Part shown: positions 8,235 to 20,044 of the stretch, piece by piece
Position numbering within the stretch: the first letter of the stretch is position 1
Layout: each line of letters starts with the position of its first letter
NCBI RefSeq assembly: GCF_016217785.1
Contig: NZ_JACRGA010000019.1
Span: forward strand, 35,001-82,500
Direction: 5' to 3'
DNA length: 47,500 nucleotides
DNA from: Methanobacterium sp.
GTDB lineage: Archaea; Methanobacteriota; Methanobacteria; Methanobacteriales; Methanobacteriaceae
Notes under the pieces: model-generated
Database searches by the model: none
What the model saw: only the letters and a program-made list of their open reading frames with translations
What the model was told of the DNA's origin: nothing
Made by a program: the position numbers and the translations under genes

Positions 8235-9827
8235 ATGAATAGTAGAAATTTCTATAATCTTACCCGCAGAGGTGAGAGAAAAAACATAGAATTCAAAGAA
8301 AATCTTAATTCTAATACTCATCTTTTTACTGAACGCAAACAACAACTAGCATCCCAGATGAAATACCGTCTGGAAAGAGGCCATGGTGAGGCCATTTATT
8401 TTATTGGAGTGGATGATGACGGTCTGCTGGTTGGACTGGGAAAATCCACAATGGACGAATCCCTCCATGTTCTGGGTGAACTGGCCCGTGAAATAAATGC
8501 CAAAATCACGGACGTGGAAAAGCAAACTGCGGGCAGGGGTGAAGTTGCCAAGGTAATTATCAGCCGCCGGCATAACAGCAAAGGCGATCATTTACTTATT
8601 GGAGTTGCCGGTCACGTGGACCATGGTAAAAGCACCCTGGTGGGAACCCTAACCACCGGAACACTGGACACCGGTTCAGGGAGCACCCGCATATTTCTGG
8701 ATGTTCAAAAACATGAGATAGAACGGGGTTTGTCCGCTGATCTGTCCTTCGCAGTATATGGATTCAAAAATGGAGGACCAGTACGTATTAAGAACCCTCT
8801 TAACAAGAGGGATAAAGCATTTATGGTGGAAAAGTGCGATAAACTGATTTCTTTCGTGGACACTGTGGGCCATGAACCCTGGCTCCGCACCACCATCAGA
8901 GGTATTGTGGGGCAAAAGCTGAGTCATGGCCTGCTAGTGGTGGCAGCGGACCAGGGACCCACCCATATCACCAGAGAACATCTGGGGATAATTTTAGCCA
9001 TGGAACTACCAGTTATAGTGGTAATGACTAAAATTGACATGGTGAATGAGGAGCAAATTAAGAATATTCGGCAGGAGATCTTCGACCTGTTGAAACTGGT
9101 GGGAAGAATACCCTACATGGTGAAAACCATTGAAGATACGGATTTTTTAACAGAAAACATGAACCAACATCTGGTGCCGGTTATTAAAGCATCCCCTGTT
9201 ACTGGTGAGGGACTTGAACTATTAGATCAGCTTTTTTCGGGCCTTAAAATGCCATCCCATGAGGAAGATTCCCAGAAGCCATTTATGATGTACATCGATA
9301 AGATCTACTCAGTTCTGGGAGTGGGAACTGTGGTAAGTGGCACCATACGACAAGGAAAGGTTAAAAAGGGTGAAAAACTTATTTTAGGACCTTCGAGTTC
9401 GGGTGATTTCCTTCCAGTAAATGTTAAAACCATTGAAATGCACCATTATCGAAAAGAAAGTGCTGGTGTGGGTGAAGTGGTGGGAATTTCCATTGCCGGT
9501 GTGGAAATGGATGAAATTAGGAGAGGGATGATCATATGCCACCCAGATTACAATCCACGTGCAGTGAGGGAATTTGACGCGGATGTGGCTATATTGGTGC
9601 ACCCCACCACCATTAAGGATGGTTACGAGTGCATAACCCACATCGAGACCATAGCCGAAACCAGTTGTTTTAGACCTATTGACCAGGAGTATCTATCTGC
9701 AGGGGACACAGGATCCATAAGAATGAGATTCAAATACCGACCTTACGCTATCCGTGAAGGCCAAAAATTAATATTCAGGGAAGGAAAAAGTAAAGGAGTC
9801 GGAACTGTGACCCGTTTAGTCAGTTAA
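8235..9827 (+). CDS. GTPBP1-like translational GTPase
   Basis: A 530-residue GTPase of the elongation-factor superfamily. An N-terminal extension of about 120 residues precedes the G domain. The G1 loop GHVDHGKS is at 126-133, followed by the G3-like DTVGHEP, the TKID base-recognition motif and a SPVTGEGL segment. Two beta-barrel domains follow, as in EF-Tu. This layout is that of eukaryotic GTPBP1/GTPBP2 and their archaeal homologues, linked to mRNA surveillance and ribosome rescue; the archaeal role is not settled. The ATG at 8235 has no strong ribosome binding site, and a long leader with a short upstream ORF precedes it. Confidence 0.87.
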   Translation: MNSRNFYNLTRRGERKNIEFKENLNSNTHLFTERKQQLASQMKYRLERGHGEAIYFIGVDDDGLLVGLGKSTMDESLHVLGELAREINAKITDVEKQTAGRGEVAKVIISRRHNSKGDHLLIGVAGHVDHGKSTLVGTLTTGTLDTGSGSTRIFLDVQKHEIERGLSADLSFAVYGFKNGGPVRIKNPLNKRDKAFMVEKCDKLISFVDTVGHEPWLRTTIRGIVGQKLSHGLLVVAADQGPTHITREHLGIILAMELPVIVVMTKIDMVNEEQIKNIRQEIFDLLKLVGRIPYMVKTIEDTDFLTENMNQHLVPVIKASPVTGEGLELLDQLFSGLKMPSHEEDSQKPFMMYIDKIYSVLGVGTVVSGTIRQGKVKKGEKLILGPSSSGDFLPVNVKTIEMHHYRKESAGVGEVVGISIAGVEMDEIRRGMIICHPDYNPRAVREFDADVAILVHPTTIKDGYECITHIETIAETSCFRPIDQEYLSAGDTGSIRMRFKYRPYAIREGQKLIFREGKSKGVGTVTRLVS

Positions 9828-9948
9828 TCTCCAGCATACCCATCATAATCATTTATCCGAATTAATTGCAATCTATATTCATTAACTAACTTTTATCCCA
9901 ACATCCCCATATTCTTCATTAATTCCAATCCCATTCATTAAATCGTTT

Positions 9949-10809
9949 TCATTCTAATTCCTTTTTTATGAATTCCTGCATCTCACAGGCCTGGCAGATA
10001 GAAGCAGATGATGGTTCGCCACATATCTTGCACTGGTGAATTTTAACCTGTTTTTTATCTATCTGCAGGTTTTTCTGGAAAAATTCAAGGAGGTTCATTT
10101 TGGTGCCTGGCCGGTCTTCTTCCAGATGGTTGAGGTAATTTTTTAATCGTGACCTGAGGGATTGATGAGCATATGGACATTCTGCCAGGTGCACATCTAC
10201 TTCATTCATAACTGCCCATACACCCACCTCTTTTTCTGGTATTAGCCATAGTGGTTTAATGCGTGGCACCATTTTAGGGTGGATGCGTTCCTGTTTCGGT
10301 CCGAACTTGGCGAAACGCCGCACATCCGCCCGGGCGAAACTCATTAGAAAAGACTGAATTTCATCATCCAGGTTGTGACCCGTGGCCAGTTTATCCGCAC
10401 CCAGCTGGTGGGCGGTGCGGTTCAGGAGGTAACGTCTGAAAACACCACACGGAACACATGCCGTCTGGAAAAACTTAGCCGCCTCGTCCAGGGAGAATCC
10501 CATCTCACTTTCCAGTGATACTTCATGATACTCCACTCCCAGTCCAGATGCATTATTCCGGGCAGATTCAGTTCCCTCTTCACGATAACCAGATATTCCC
10601 TCATCAATGGCAATGACCAGAAGTTCAAAATCAAACTCATTTTCCTTTAGAAGTTTATCCAGAATGTGCAGGGTTAAAACGCTGTCCTTACCCCCTGAAA
10701 GAGCAACTGCTACCCTATCACCTTCATCTATCAAATTATAATCGGTTATTACTTTTTTAACCTTATTTTCAAGTTCCTGATTGAAGTTCTGGTAATCCAG
10801 GTGTTGCAT
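9949..10809 (-). CDS. tRNA 2-thiouridine synthetase (TtuA/NcsA family)
   Basis: A 286-residue PP-loop ATPase that would adenylate and thiolate uridine in tRNA. The ATP loop SGGKDS is at 38-43. C118 and C121 (ACVPCG) with C211 (AECPYA) match the three cysteines that hold the [4Fe-4S] cluster in TtuA, and GHNLDDE is at 144-150. A C-terminal zinc knuckle has C260, C263, C272 and C275. The N-terminal zinc finger found in Thermus TtuA is missing, and the upstream frame reaches a stop without cysteines, so the absence is real. The gene diverges from the MTH1187-family gene with only 35 bp between starts. Choice between TtuA and NcsA names is uncertain. Confidence 0.85.
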   Translation of the reverse strand: MQHLDYQNFNQELENKVKKVITDYNLIDEGDRVAVALSGGKDSVLTLHILDKLLKENEFDFELLVIAIDEGISGYREEGTESARNNASGLGVEYHEVSLESEMGFSLDEAAKFFQTACVPCGVFRRYLLNRTAHQLGADKLATGHNLDDEIQSFLMSFARADVRRFAKFGPKQERIHPKMVPRIKPLWLIPEKEVGVWAVMNEVDVHLAECPYAHQSLRSRLKNYLNHLEEDRPGTKMNLLEFFQKNLQIDKKQVKIHQCKICGEPSSASICQACEMQEFIKKELE

Positions 10810-10844
10810 AAAAAATATATGGCTGGCTGAACATAAAAATCATT
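10810..10844. promoter_or_regulatory. 35-bp divergent promoter with overlapping TATA boxes
   Basis: On the plus strand AAAAAATATAT (about 10810-10820) lies about 30 bp before the ATG at 10845. On the minus strand ATTTTTATG (about 10840-10832) lies the same distance before the ATG at 10809. Both transcripts would begin at, or within a few bases of, their start codons, and neither gene has a ribosome binding site. Confidence 0.5.
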
Positions 10845-11147
10845 ATGATATCTGCAGAACTGACCGTAATCCCCCTAGGCACCCCCGGGACCAGTCTCAG
10901 CAAATATGTGGCCGCTGCCGTGGCTGCATTAGATGAAGCTGGAATCAAATATCAGTTAAGCGGGATGGGAACCCTTTTGGAAGCTGAAAATCCAGATGAA
11001 CTCTTTGATGCCATTAAAATTGCTCATGAAGCAGTTTTTAAGGCAGGTTCCCAGCGTGTGGTGACCAGTGTCAAGATCGACGACCGCAGGGATCGTGACC
11101 GAACCATGGCCGATAAGGTGCACTCAGTAGAGAAAAAACTGGGATGA
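10845..11147 (+). CDS. MTH1187-family thiamine-binding-type protein
   Basis: A 100-residue protein of the MTH1187/YkoF-like (UPF0045) family, which forms small ferredoxin-like folds, some of which bind thiamine or its precursor. Typical features are the start ISAELTVIPLGTPGTSLSKY, the central GIKYQLSGMGTLLE and a hydrophilic C-terminal helix. Its metabolic role in methanogens is not known. It has no ribosome binding site and appears to be read from a near-leaderless message. Confidence 0.87.
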   Translation: MISAELTVIPLGTPGTSLSKYVAAAVAALDEAGIKYQLSGMGTLLEAENPDELFDAIKIAHEAVFKAGSQRVVTSVKIDDRRDRDRTMADKVHSVEKKLG

Positions 11148-11274
11148 ATAGACTATTTGATTAATGCTTACTGATTTTAGTTAGTTCGAGGAATATCCCT
11201 GAAAAATGGATTAACCTCAAAAATTAACTTAAAATAGATTAAAAAAAATATAAAAAGAATAATTGGTTTTGAAT

Positions 11275-12379
<1,105 letters not shown>

Positions 12380-12592
12380 GAATTAAAATCCTGGGATAAA
12401 ATGATAAGTTTATTTAATCACTTCGTAGCCATCAAATAAATTCTATAGGCTAAGTTAGAAAAATGATTGAAAAATATTTAATTTAAACTTGTCTTTCATC
12501 CACGATGTTTACATTGATTTTCATACTTAAAAATATACCTATATCCGTAAAAAAAGAAAATATAGTGGATTAAACCCAGAATTAAGCATTAT

Positions 12593-13516
12593 TTAACGGA
12601 ATATTCGTATAATATCTTCTTTCCGGTTCCAAAACAGGATGGCGATCATTGCAATAGCCGCCAGTATTAGAAGAGGTAGGCCGGTGAATGGGTCGGATGG
12701 TTGGGCAGTAACCACGGATGGTAGTCCTGGAAGCCCGGAATCTGCAGAATTGTACAGTAATGCAACGTAGAGATTATTGGCTATATGCACCCCCATGGCA
12801 GTTTCTATACCATTATCTCCCAGGGCTATCACTCCCAACATCAGCCCAATGATGAAGGTGGAAACTACAATGGATATATCCATGTACAGATTAGTTCCAT
12901 TGAAAAAATGCACACCTCCAAATAGGAGTGAAGTGATTAAAAGCGGGACCCACGGCTTTTTTGAAACCAAACTAAATCCTTGCATGAGGTATCCCCTGAA
13001 TAAAATCTCCTCAAAGGATGCTTGAATTGGGAAAGCCAACAGACATATAATTAGAAGAATGAAAAAACTCCCAGAATTATATGTAATCTGGTAACTGCCT
13101 GGATTCAAAATCAAATCAGGTAAAGAAAGTATAAACAGGATCAATGCCCATAAAATCAACCCTTTAAATAATAGTTTCCAGCGTAGCCCTGAGACTGTGT
13201 TTATCACTCTTAATAAATGTTTATGATGTAAGAATCGCAGGCAAATATAGAAAAGGAAGAATGAAATAGTATAACTGATACCAACCAGTATAACCAGGGA
13301 ATATGGGCTGGACATGGTGGATCCAATGAAACTGGAAATATTCGATATTCCCCCAGAAAAAACTGAGAAAAGTATGAGTAAAAGTCCCAGTATAACACCG
13401 GCCACCAGACTACCACCAACCAGAGAGATTATTACAGTTAAAAGGTATCTCCACCAGTTGTTTTTACCTTCAGAAGCATTTTCTAAAAATGATATTGGTG
13501 AAATAGACGATGACAT
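12593..13516 (-). CDS. CPBP-family intramembrane metalloprotease
   Basis: A polytopic membrane protein with about seven to eight hydrophobic segments and the CPBP (CAAX protease/bacteriocin-processing) motifs: EEILFRGY for the glutamate pair and arginine, FGGVHF for the first histidine and HIANN for the second. The role of archaeal members is not known. I place the start at the ATG (13516-13514), giving 307 residues, because AGGAG lies upstream of it and inside the longer TTG-initiated frame (13537). It stands alone, convergent with nothing and divergent from trm1. Confidence 0.85.
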   Translation of the reverse strand: MSSSISPISFLENASEGKNNWWRYLLTVIISLVGGSLVAGVILGLLLILFSVFSGGISNISSFIGSTMSSPYSLVILVGISYTISFFLFYICLRFLHHKHLLRVINTVSGLRWKLLFKGLILWALILFILSLPDLILNPGSYQITYNSGSFFILLIICLLAFPIQASFEEILFRGYLMQGFSLVSKKPWVPLLITSLLFGGVHFFNGTNLYMDISIVVSTFIIGLMLGVIALGDNGIETAMGVHIANNLYVALLYNSADSGLPGLPSVVTAQPSDPFTGLPLLILAAIAMIAILFWNRKEDIIRIFR

Positions 13517-13769
13517 TGTTTTTTTACTCCTATCCAAGATAATCTCTTTCTATACTGTATACTAATATATTATATTATTAATGGGTTGATTGTTAGGATA
13601 TAAATGATTATGAGATTAAATTATATAAAAAACATGAATGTGATAATGTTGAATCTACTTTTTATATTTTGAATGTAATCTATAATAAAAAACAGTTAAG
13701 ATAATTACCAGTTAATTGATTAAAAAAAAGTTACTATGGATTACTGCTTGATGATTTGAGGTTAATGAA

Positions 13770-14936
13770 ATGGTTGAATTTAATGAAATAGACTTTTTAT
13801 ACATAGAAGAAGGCCAGGTAAGGATTAAAATCCCCACATTTGAGAAGGTAACAGCCAGGGCCCCTGTTTTTTTCAACCCGGTTATGGAGCTTAACCGGGA
13901 CCTGTCAGTTGCTGCTTTAACCACGTACCAGCATCAGAAGGATGATGATATCACCATCTGCGATGCCTTCGGAGGCAGTGGGATAAGGGGTATAAGGTAC
14001 GCTAAGGAAATAGAAGGTGTTTCTCTGGCAGTGGTGAATGATTTAAACCCACTGGCAGTTGAACTTGCCAATGAAAACATCCAGGAAAATGGTTTGAGTA
14101 ATGTAAAAGCCTGTAGAGAAGATGCTAATTTAATCCTCCGCAAATGCAAGGGTAGATTTGATGTGGTGGACATCGACCCTTTTGGCACCCCTGCACCATA
14201 TGTTGAATCAGCTGCTGCCAGTATTAAGGCAGGAGGACTGATTTGTGTCACTGCCACCGACACTTCCGCCCTTTGTGGCACCTACAGGAAGCCATGCATC
14301 AGGAAATACGGTGCTAAGCCCCTTAGAAATGAATATTGTCATGAGACTGGTCTTAGAATCCTGGCAGGGTTCCTTTCTCGCACCTTCTCCAAATATAAAA
14401 AGTGTTTGGATTTCCAGTTTTCCCACAGCACAGAGCATTACATGCGCCTGTACGCCCTGGTGGGTAAAGGAGCAAAAAAAACAGATGAGTCCCTGGAAAA
14501 CATTGGTTACATAGCACATTGCCCTAAGTGTCTTAATCGAGAGGTTTTTAAGGGCATGGCCCCCCGAATATCCCTGAATTGTCCTGATTGTGGTGAGGTT
14601 TGGAATGTTGCTGGTCCCCTTTGGTGTGGGGAAATGCAGAATTCTGACTTTTTAAGCCGAATGCTAGATGTAGTGCCTGATCTGGAGATTAACCAGGAAA
14701 ATGAGGTTACCAAACTCCTGGAAAAATGTCTCGCAGAATCGGGTGCCCCTCCCACATTCTACGATGTGCATGCTATTTGCCGAAAGTTGAAGATAAGTGC
14801 CCCACCTATGGAGGGCGTCATGACCATGATTAAAGAGGGAGGATACATGGTTACCAGAACTCACTTCAATCCCAATGGTTTGAAAACTGATGCCCCTTTA
14901 TCTTTCATTGAAATGGTCATTGCCAGTTATAAATGA
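13770..14936 (+). CDS. trm1: tRNA (guanine26-N2)-dimethyltransferase
   Basis: Trm1 uses S-adenosylmethionine to mono- and dimethylate G26 of tRNA. The 388-residue protein has the SAM-binding loop DAFGGSGIRG at 65-74, the catalytic motif DIDPFGTPAPY near 131-141, and a C-terminal zinc-binding region with CPKC and CPDC pairs near 250-276. Length and order match archaeal Trm1. A GAGGTTA ribosome binding site precedes the ATG. The gene ends directly at a 24-bp tandem repeat. Confidence 0.94.
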   Translation: MVEFNEIDFLYIEEGQVRIKIPTFEKVTARAPVFFNPVMELNRDLSVAALTTYQHQKDDDITICDAFGGSGIRGIRYAKEIEGVSLAVVNDLNPLAVELANENIQENGLSNVKACREDANLILRKCKGRFDVVDIDPFGTPAPYVESAAASIKAGGLICVTATDTSALCGTYRKPCIRKYGAKPLRNEYCHETGLRILAGFLSRTFSKYKKCLDFQFSHSTEHYMRLYALVGKGAKKTDESLENIGYIAHCPKCLNREVFKGMAPRISLNCPDCGEVWNVAGPLWCGEMQNSDFLSRMLDVVPDLEINQENEVTKLLEKCLAESGAPPTFYDVHAICRKLKISAPPMEGVMTMIKEGGYMVTRTHFNPNGLKTDAPLSFIEMVIASYK

Positions 14937-15006
14937 TATTCTGAGATTATTCTATACTGGTATTCTGAGATTATTCTATACTGGTATTCTGAGATTATTC
15001 TGTACT
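14937..15006. repeat. 24-bp tandem repeat, 2.9 copies, abutting the trm1 stop codon
   Basis: The unit TATTCTGAGATTATTCTATA-CTGG starts right after the TGA of trm1: copies at 14937-14960 and 14961-14984 are identical, and a third partial copy ends near 15006 with one change. The region lies between the convergent trm1 and the exported-protein gene and is not coding. Confidence 0.92.
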
Positions 15007-15077
15007 CCCTGAGAATTTCAGGAAACATTCAAAAATAAAATAAATACCCATTTCTGGGTTGATAAATCCTTATTTTT

Positions 15078-15770
<693 letters not shown>

Positions 15771-16379
15771 TGCTTCACCATATTTATCGTTAAGAGGGTG
15801 TTAGTAGAGATAAAATTATTATATTGATTATATCATTACCATTTATCTATATTATTCCAATTAGATATCCTGTTAGATTATTCCAATAGATATCCTTTAA
15901 GATTTTTTAATTCCATGAATTAATTATGAATCTATTTAATTGTGTAAACTATTTTATTTTTTTGTATAACTTCCCCTATTTTTCTAATCGTTTATATCAT
16001 TATTACCTTTAAAGATTTGTGTTTTTCCCCTTCTGAATAAGTTTTCCAACCACACAGAAGAGGTATACCGGGAATAAATAGTTAATATATCCTAATCCAG
16101 TGAATTCCAGTGAATTTTATTTGCATAATCCCGCGAATCCTAATCCAGTGAATATTATAAAGATTATAATACATTTATCACTCTCCAGGACACTTATGAA
16201 TCTGGATTTGAATTTTATCTGTTAATAAAAATAAAATAAAACTGTAAATATCAATAAACTATTTTTAGTTCCTAAAACCATTATTATAATATAAAATAAG
16301 TCCATGAATGAATGAAATGTAAAAGAAGACTGGTAAAGAGTGTAAATTTTTCCAGAATTTGGTGAAGAGGAGATTATAT
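15771..16379. repeat. 609-bp intergenic region with degenerate direct repeats
   Basis: No gene is visible. Two short direct repeats occur: ATTATTCCAA-TAGATATCCT twice between about 15851 and 15895, and CCTAATCCAGTGAAT at about 16090 and 16138, the first followed by a second TCCAGTGAATT. These look like remnants of local duplications. The last 15 bp hold the GAGGAG ribosome binding site of the next gene. Confidence 0.55.
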
Positions 16380-17081
16380 ATGGATATAGGGTATTTGACT
16401 TCTGATGCAATGAAATATCCCTCACAGGATTGGAAGAAGATTATAATTCTGGGAATATTAATTTTAACCAGTTTTTTAATTATTCCTGCTTTTTTAGTTA
16501 TGGGATATGTTTTCAGAGCCCTGAAATGGTCTATTGCCGGTGTTGACCAGCTTCCTGATTTTGATGAATGGGGAGAAATGTTCACAGACGGCCTTAAAAT
16601 CTTTGCAGTAGAACTGGTCTACTTCATTGTTCCCTTCATTACCATATTCCTGGGTATCTGGGCTTCAATTGGTTCACTGGTAGCTTTGGGGGCTTCTGGA
16701 AATGATTTAATGCCTGCTGCTGCTTTCAGTGCCTTCAGTTTAATGGGAGGGTTGCTGATTATGGGATTAGTTGTGGCTGTTATTTTGGGAGTGTTCTTCA
16801 CCATTGGAATAGCCAATATGGCATATTATAACAGTGAAATTGGAGCTGCCTTCAGATTCAGGGAAATATTGAACACCATCAATGCCATTGGCTGGGTGGA
16901 CTACATCATCTGGTACATAATGATGATCATATTGGGAATGATAATGGGCGCCATAGCAGGAGTTCTTGGACTTATACCTGTCCTGGGATGGGTTTTGATT
17001 GTACTGGTCCTCTATCCTTACCTTTACTTATTATATGCCCGAGCTTTAGGGCTTTTATTTGTTTCAGGGTTGGAAATCTAA
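16380..17081 (+). CDS. DUF4013-type membrane protein (first of a tandem pair)
   Basis: A 233-residue integral membrane protein with about five hydrophobic segments, Gly- and Ile-rich, matching the DUF4013 family common in Methanobacteria. I place the start at ATG 16380 because GAGGAG lies just upstream of it and the product then aligns end to end with its neighbour (both begin MDIG and have YPSQDWKK). Motifs shared by the pair include LPDFDEWGEMF and FGAAFRF-like segments. Function unknown; the fixed acidic loop after the first membrane segment is the most conserved part. Confidence 0.82.
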   Translation: MDIGYLTSDAMKYPSQDWKKIIILGILILTSFLIIPAFLVMGYVFRALKWSIAGVDQLPDFDEWGEMFTDGLKIFAVELVYFIVPFITIFLGIWASIGSLVALGASGNDLMPAAAFSAFSLMGGLLIMGLVVAVILGVFFTIGIANMAYYNSEIGAAFRFREILNTINAIGWVDYIIWYIMMIILGMIMGAIAGVLGLIPVLGWVLIVLVLYPYLYLLYARALGLLFVSGLEI

Positions 17082-17218
17082 TGAAATCCTGTGAATTTCT
17101 TTTATTATCATTATTTCACTTTTTAGGATTTTTATTACTTATATAGTGAATACAGTGCATCATCTTTTTATAAGAAAAGAAACATAATAATAGATACCGA
17201 AAAATGGAGGTATAAAAC

Positions 17219-17920
<702 letters not shown>

Positions 17921-17931
17921 ACTAATTCCCT

Positions 17932-17953
17932 ATTTCTTTTTTTTTATTTTTTT
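17932..17953 (+). terminator. U-rich terminator after the DUF4013 pair
   Basis: Twelve bases after the stop codon a nearly uninterrupted T tract begins (TTTCTTTTTTTTTATTTTTTT). Such oligo-U ends are the usual archaeal termination signal and the kind of site recognised by aCPSF1, which is encoded in this window. Confidence 0.65.
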
Positions 17954-18181
17954 AAATCTATTTTGAATAAAAGTCAAGAACAATTACTCTTAAATATCCC
18001 ACGATTTTTAAAATATAAGACCTATCTGGGGATTTAAAAAATGATTTTCATAAAATTTTATTTCAAGTTAAAATCTTATTTTAAAAATAAACAGCCCATG
18101 AAGATAAAATAGAGAAAAGAAAAAAATATAATTCCCTTAGATACTTTTATTATCCAAAGGGAATCTCATCATTACCGGATC

Positions 18182-20044
18182 TTACAATCCAGTAAGACGA
18201 AGACCGGTTATCTGGGCAGTGTCACTGTTTAAGGCTCGTAGGTCATCTGTTGAGAACTTGCGAATATCATCATGCCCTGCCAGCTGGGCCAGCATCTTGG
18301 TCTCCTCGGTCATGGACTTAATATAGTTAGCCACTCGCATGGAAGCCAGATCCACATCCAGGCGTTGACATAGTAACGGATCCTGGGTGGCGACTCCCAC
18401 CGGACATTTGCCAGTGTAGCACATACGGCAGGCTCTGCATCCCATGGCAATCATGGCACCGGTTCCAATGTACACTGCATCTGCACCCAAAGCCATTGAT
18501 TTGGCCACATCTGCCCCGCTCCGGATTCCTCCGGTGATTATGAGGTCCACGGTGTCCTTCATGCCGATTTCTTCCAGTCCGCGGACTGCTTCCATGAGTG
18601 CTGCCAGGGTAGGGATTCCCGTGTGTTCGATGACCACTTCTGGTGCTGCTCCAGTACCTCCTTCCATACCATCCACTGATATCACATCTGCACCAGCCTC
18701 AGCAACCAGTTGAACATCATCTTTCACCCTTCCCGGCCCTAATTTTACCACAATAGGTACCTGCCAGTCAGTGACCTCGCGGATGAGTTCTATGTGCTTG
18801 TCCAGATCCCCGGGTCTGGTGGCATCCAGGAAGCGGGCTGGGCTAAGTGCGTCGGTTCCAAGAGGTATTCCTCTGATTTCAGCTACTTTAGGGCTGACTT
18901 TCTCGGCAAGGAGATGTCCGCCCATACCGGGTTTGGCTCCCTGACCTATTTTAACTTCTATGGCATCTCCCACATTTAAGTAGTCTGCGGAAACTCCGAA
19001 ACGGCCCGAAGAGTACTGTACCATTAGTTTGTCTGCGTATTCCCTTTCCAGAGGTAGCATTCCCCCCTCCCCTGTGTTAGCGCATGATCCTACCAGGGAG
19101 GTACCCTTAGCCATGGCCAGTTTACACTCCTCAGATAATGCTCCAAATGACATTCCGGCAATGAGTACAGGTGTTTCCAGTTCCAGGGGATTTTCAGCGT
19201 ACCTGGTTCCAAGGACAACTTTGGTGTTACATGCCTCCCGGTACTTGTCCACTGGAGATACTGAAGCTTGTCCAGGTAATATTATTATATCATCCAGATT
19301 AGGGAGTCTTCTTTCTGTACCAAAACCTCTGAGAACATATTTACCTGCCTTGGAAGTATAACGTATGTCCGCGATGGTTCTGGGATCCCATATGCTCCCG
19401 GCTCCTGTTGGTATCAACACCGGACATGCCGCAGTGCAAGATCCACACATTATACAGCGACTTTTATCGATTTCAGCGTGACTATCCACGATTTCAATGG
19501 CATCGGTGGGGCAAACGATCTCACAGGTACCACAGAAGACACATAGTCCTTCAGTTGATACTGCCAGTTCTCCGGAGGGAGATAGGGGTCTTTTTGAAGT
19601 TGATCTCAGGGGGTTATCCGTCCCGAAGTTCTGCTGCAGACCAGTGGCAAATTCCTTGATATCCACCACACCCAGACAATTTTCCTTACAGGCTTTTACA
19701 CAGGCCGGTACATCATCTGCAGACTGCATGCACTGTTGTTCGCATTTGAGCATCTCATCAGCAGTGTGAGTGATGCTTCCAATGGGACACATTAACATGC
19801 ACAGGCGGCAGCCCACACAGAGATCCGGGTTGATCTTCACCACATCACCTTCACGGTAGATTGCATCTCTAAAACAGCCTTTTAGGCAGGATGGGTTTAT
19901 GCACTGCTGGCAGACAATGGTCTGGTAACCTTCAGTCATTTTATGCAGGAAAATGCTGCTTTCATCATTGACTGAGACACAGGCTTCAATACAGTCATTG
20001 CATCCATCACACTTTTCTGGATCAGTTAAAAGTATCTGTTTCAT
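18182..20044 (-). CDS. Glutamate synthase-like FMN subunit with ferredoxin domains
   Basis: A 620-residue iron-sulfur flavoprotein. The first 220 residues have repeated cysteine motifs for about four to five [4Fe-4S] clusters: CDGCNDCIEAC, CQQCINPSC, CVGCRLCMLMC, CVFCGTCEIVC and CIMCGSCTAAC. The rest is the FMN-binding barrel of glutamate synthase, with GMSFGALSEE, GGTGAAPEVVIEHTG and a CRACRMCYTGKC segment like the [3Fe-4S] site. In archaea these split proteins are annotated as glutamate synthase alpha subunits; electrons could come through the ferredoxin module. Its ATG overlaps the stop of the GXGXG gene (ATGA). No glutaminase-domain gene is present here, so the true amino donor, or even the reaction, is uncertain. 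Confidence 0.88.
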   Translation of the reverse strand: MKQILLTDPEKCDGCNDCIEACVSVNDESSIFLHKMTEGYQTIVCQQCINPSCLKGCFRDAIYREGDVVKINPDLCVGCRLCMLMCPIGSITHTADEMLKCEQQCMQSADDVPACVKACKENCLGVVDIKEFATGLQQNFGTDNPLRSTSKRPLSPSGELAVSTEGLCVFCGTCEIVCPTDAIEIVDSHAEIDKSRCIMCGSCTAACPVLIPTGAGSIWDPRTIADIRYTSKAGKYVLRGFGTERRLPNLDDIIILPGQASVSPVDKYREACNTKVVLGTRYAENPLELETPVLIAGMSFGALSEECKLAMAKGTSLVGSCANTGEGGMLPLEREYADKLMVQYSSGRFGVSADYLNVGDAIEVKIGQGAKPGMGGHLLAEKVSPKVAEIRGIPLGTDALSPARFLDATRPGDLDKHIELIREVTDWQVPIVVKLGPGRVKDDVQLVAEAGADVISVDGMEGGTGAAPEVVIEHTGIPTLAALMEAVRGLEEIGMKDTVDLIITGGIRSGADVAKSMALGADAVYIGTGAMIAMGCRACRMCYTGKCPVGVATQDPLLCQRLDVDLASMRVANYIKSMTEETKMLAQLAGHDDIRKFSTDDLRALNSDTAQITGLRLTGL

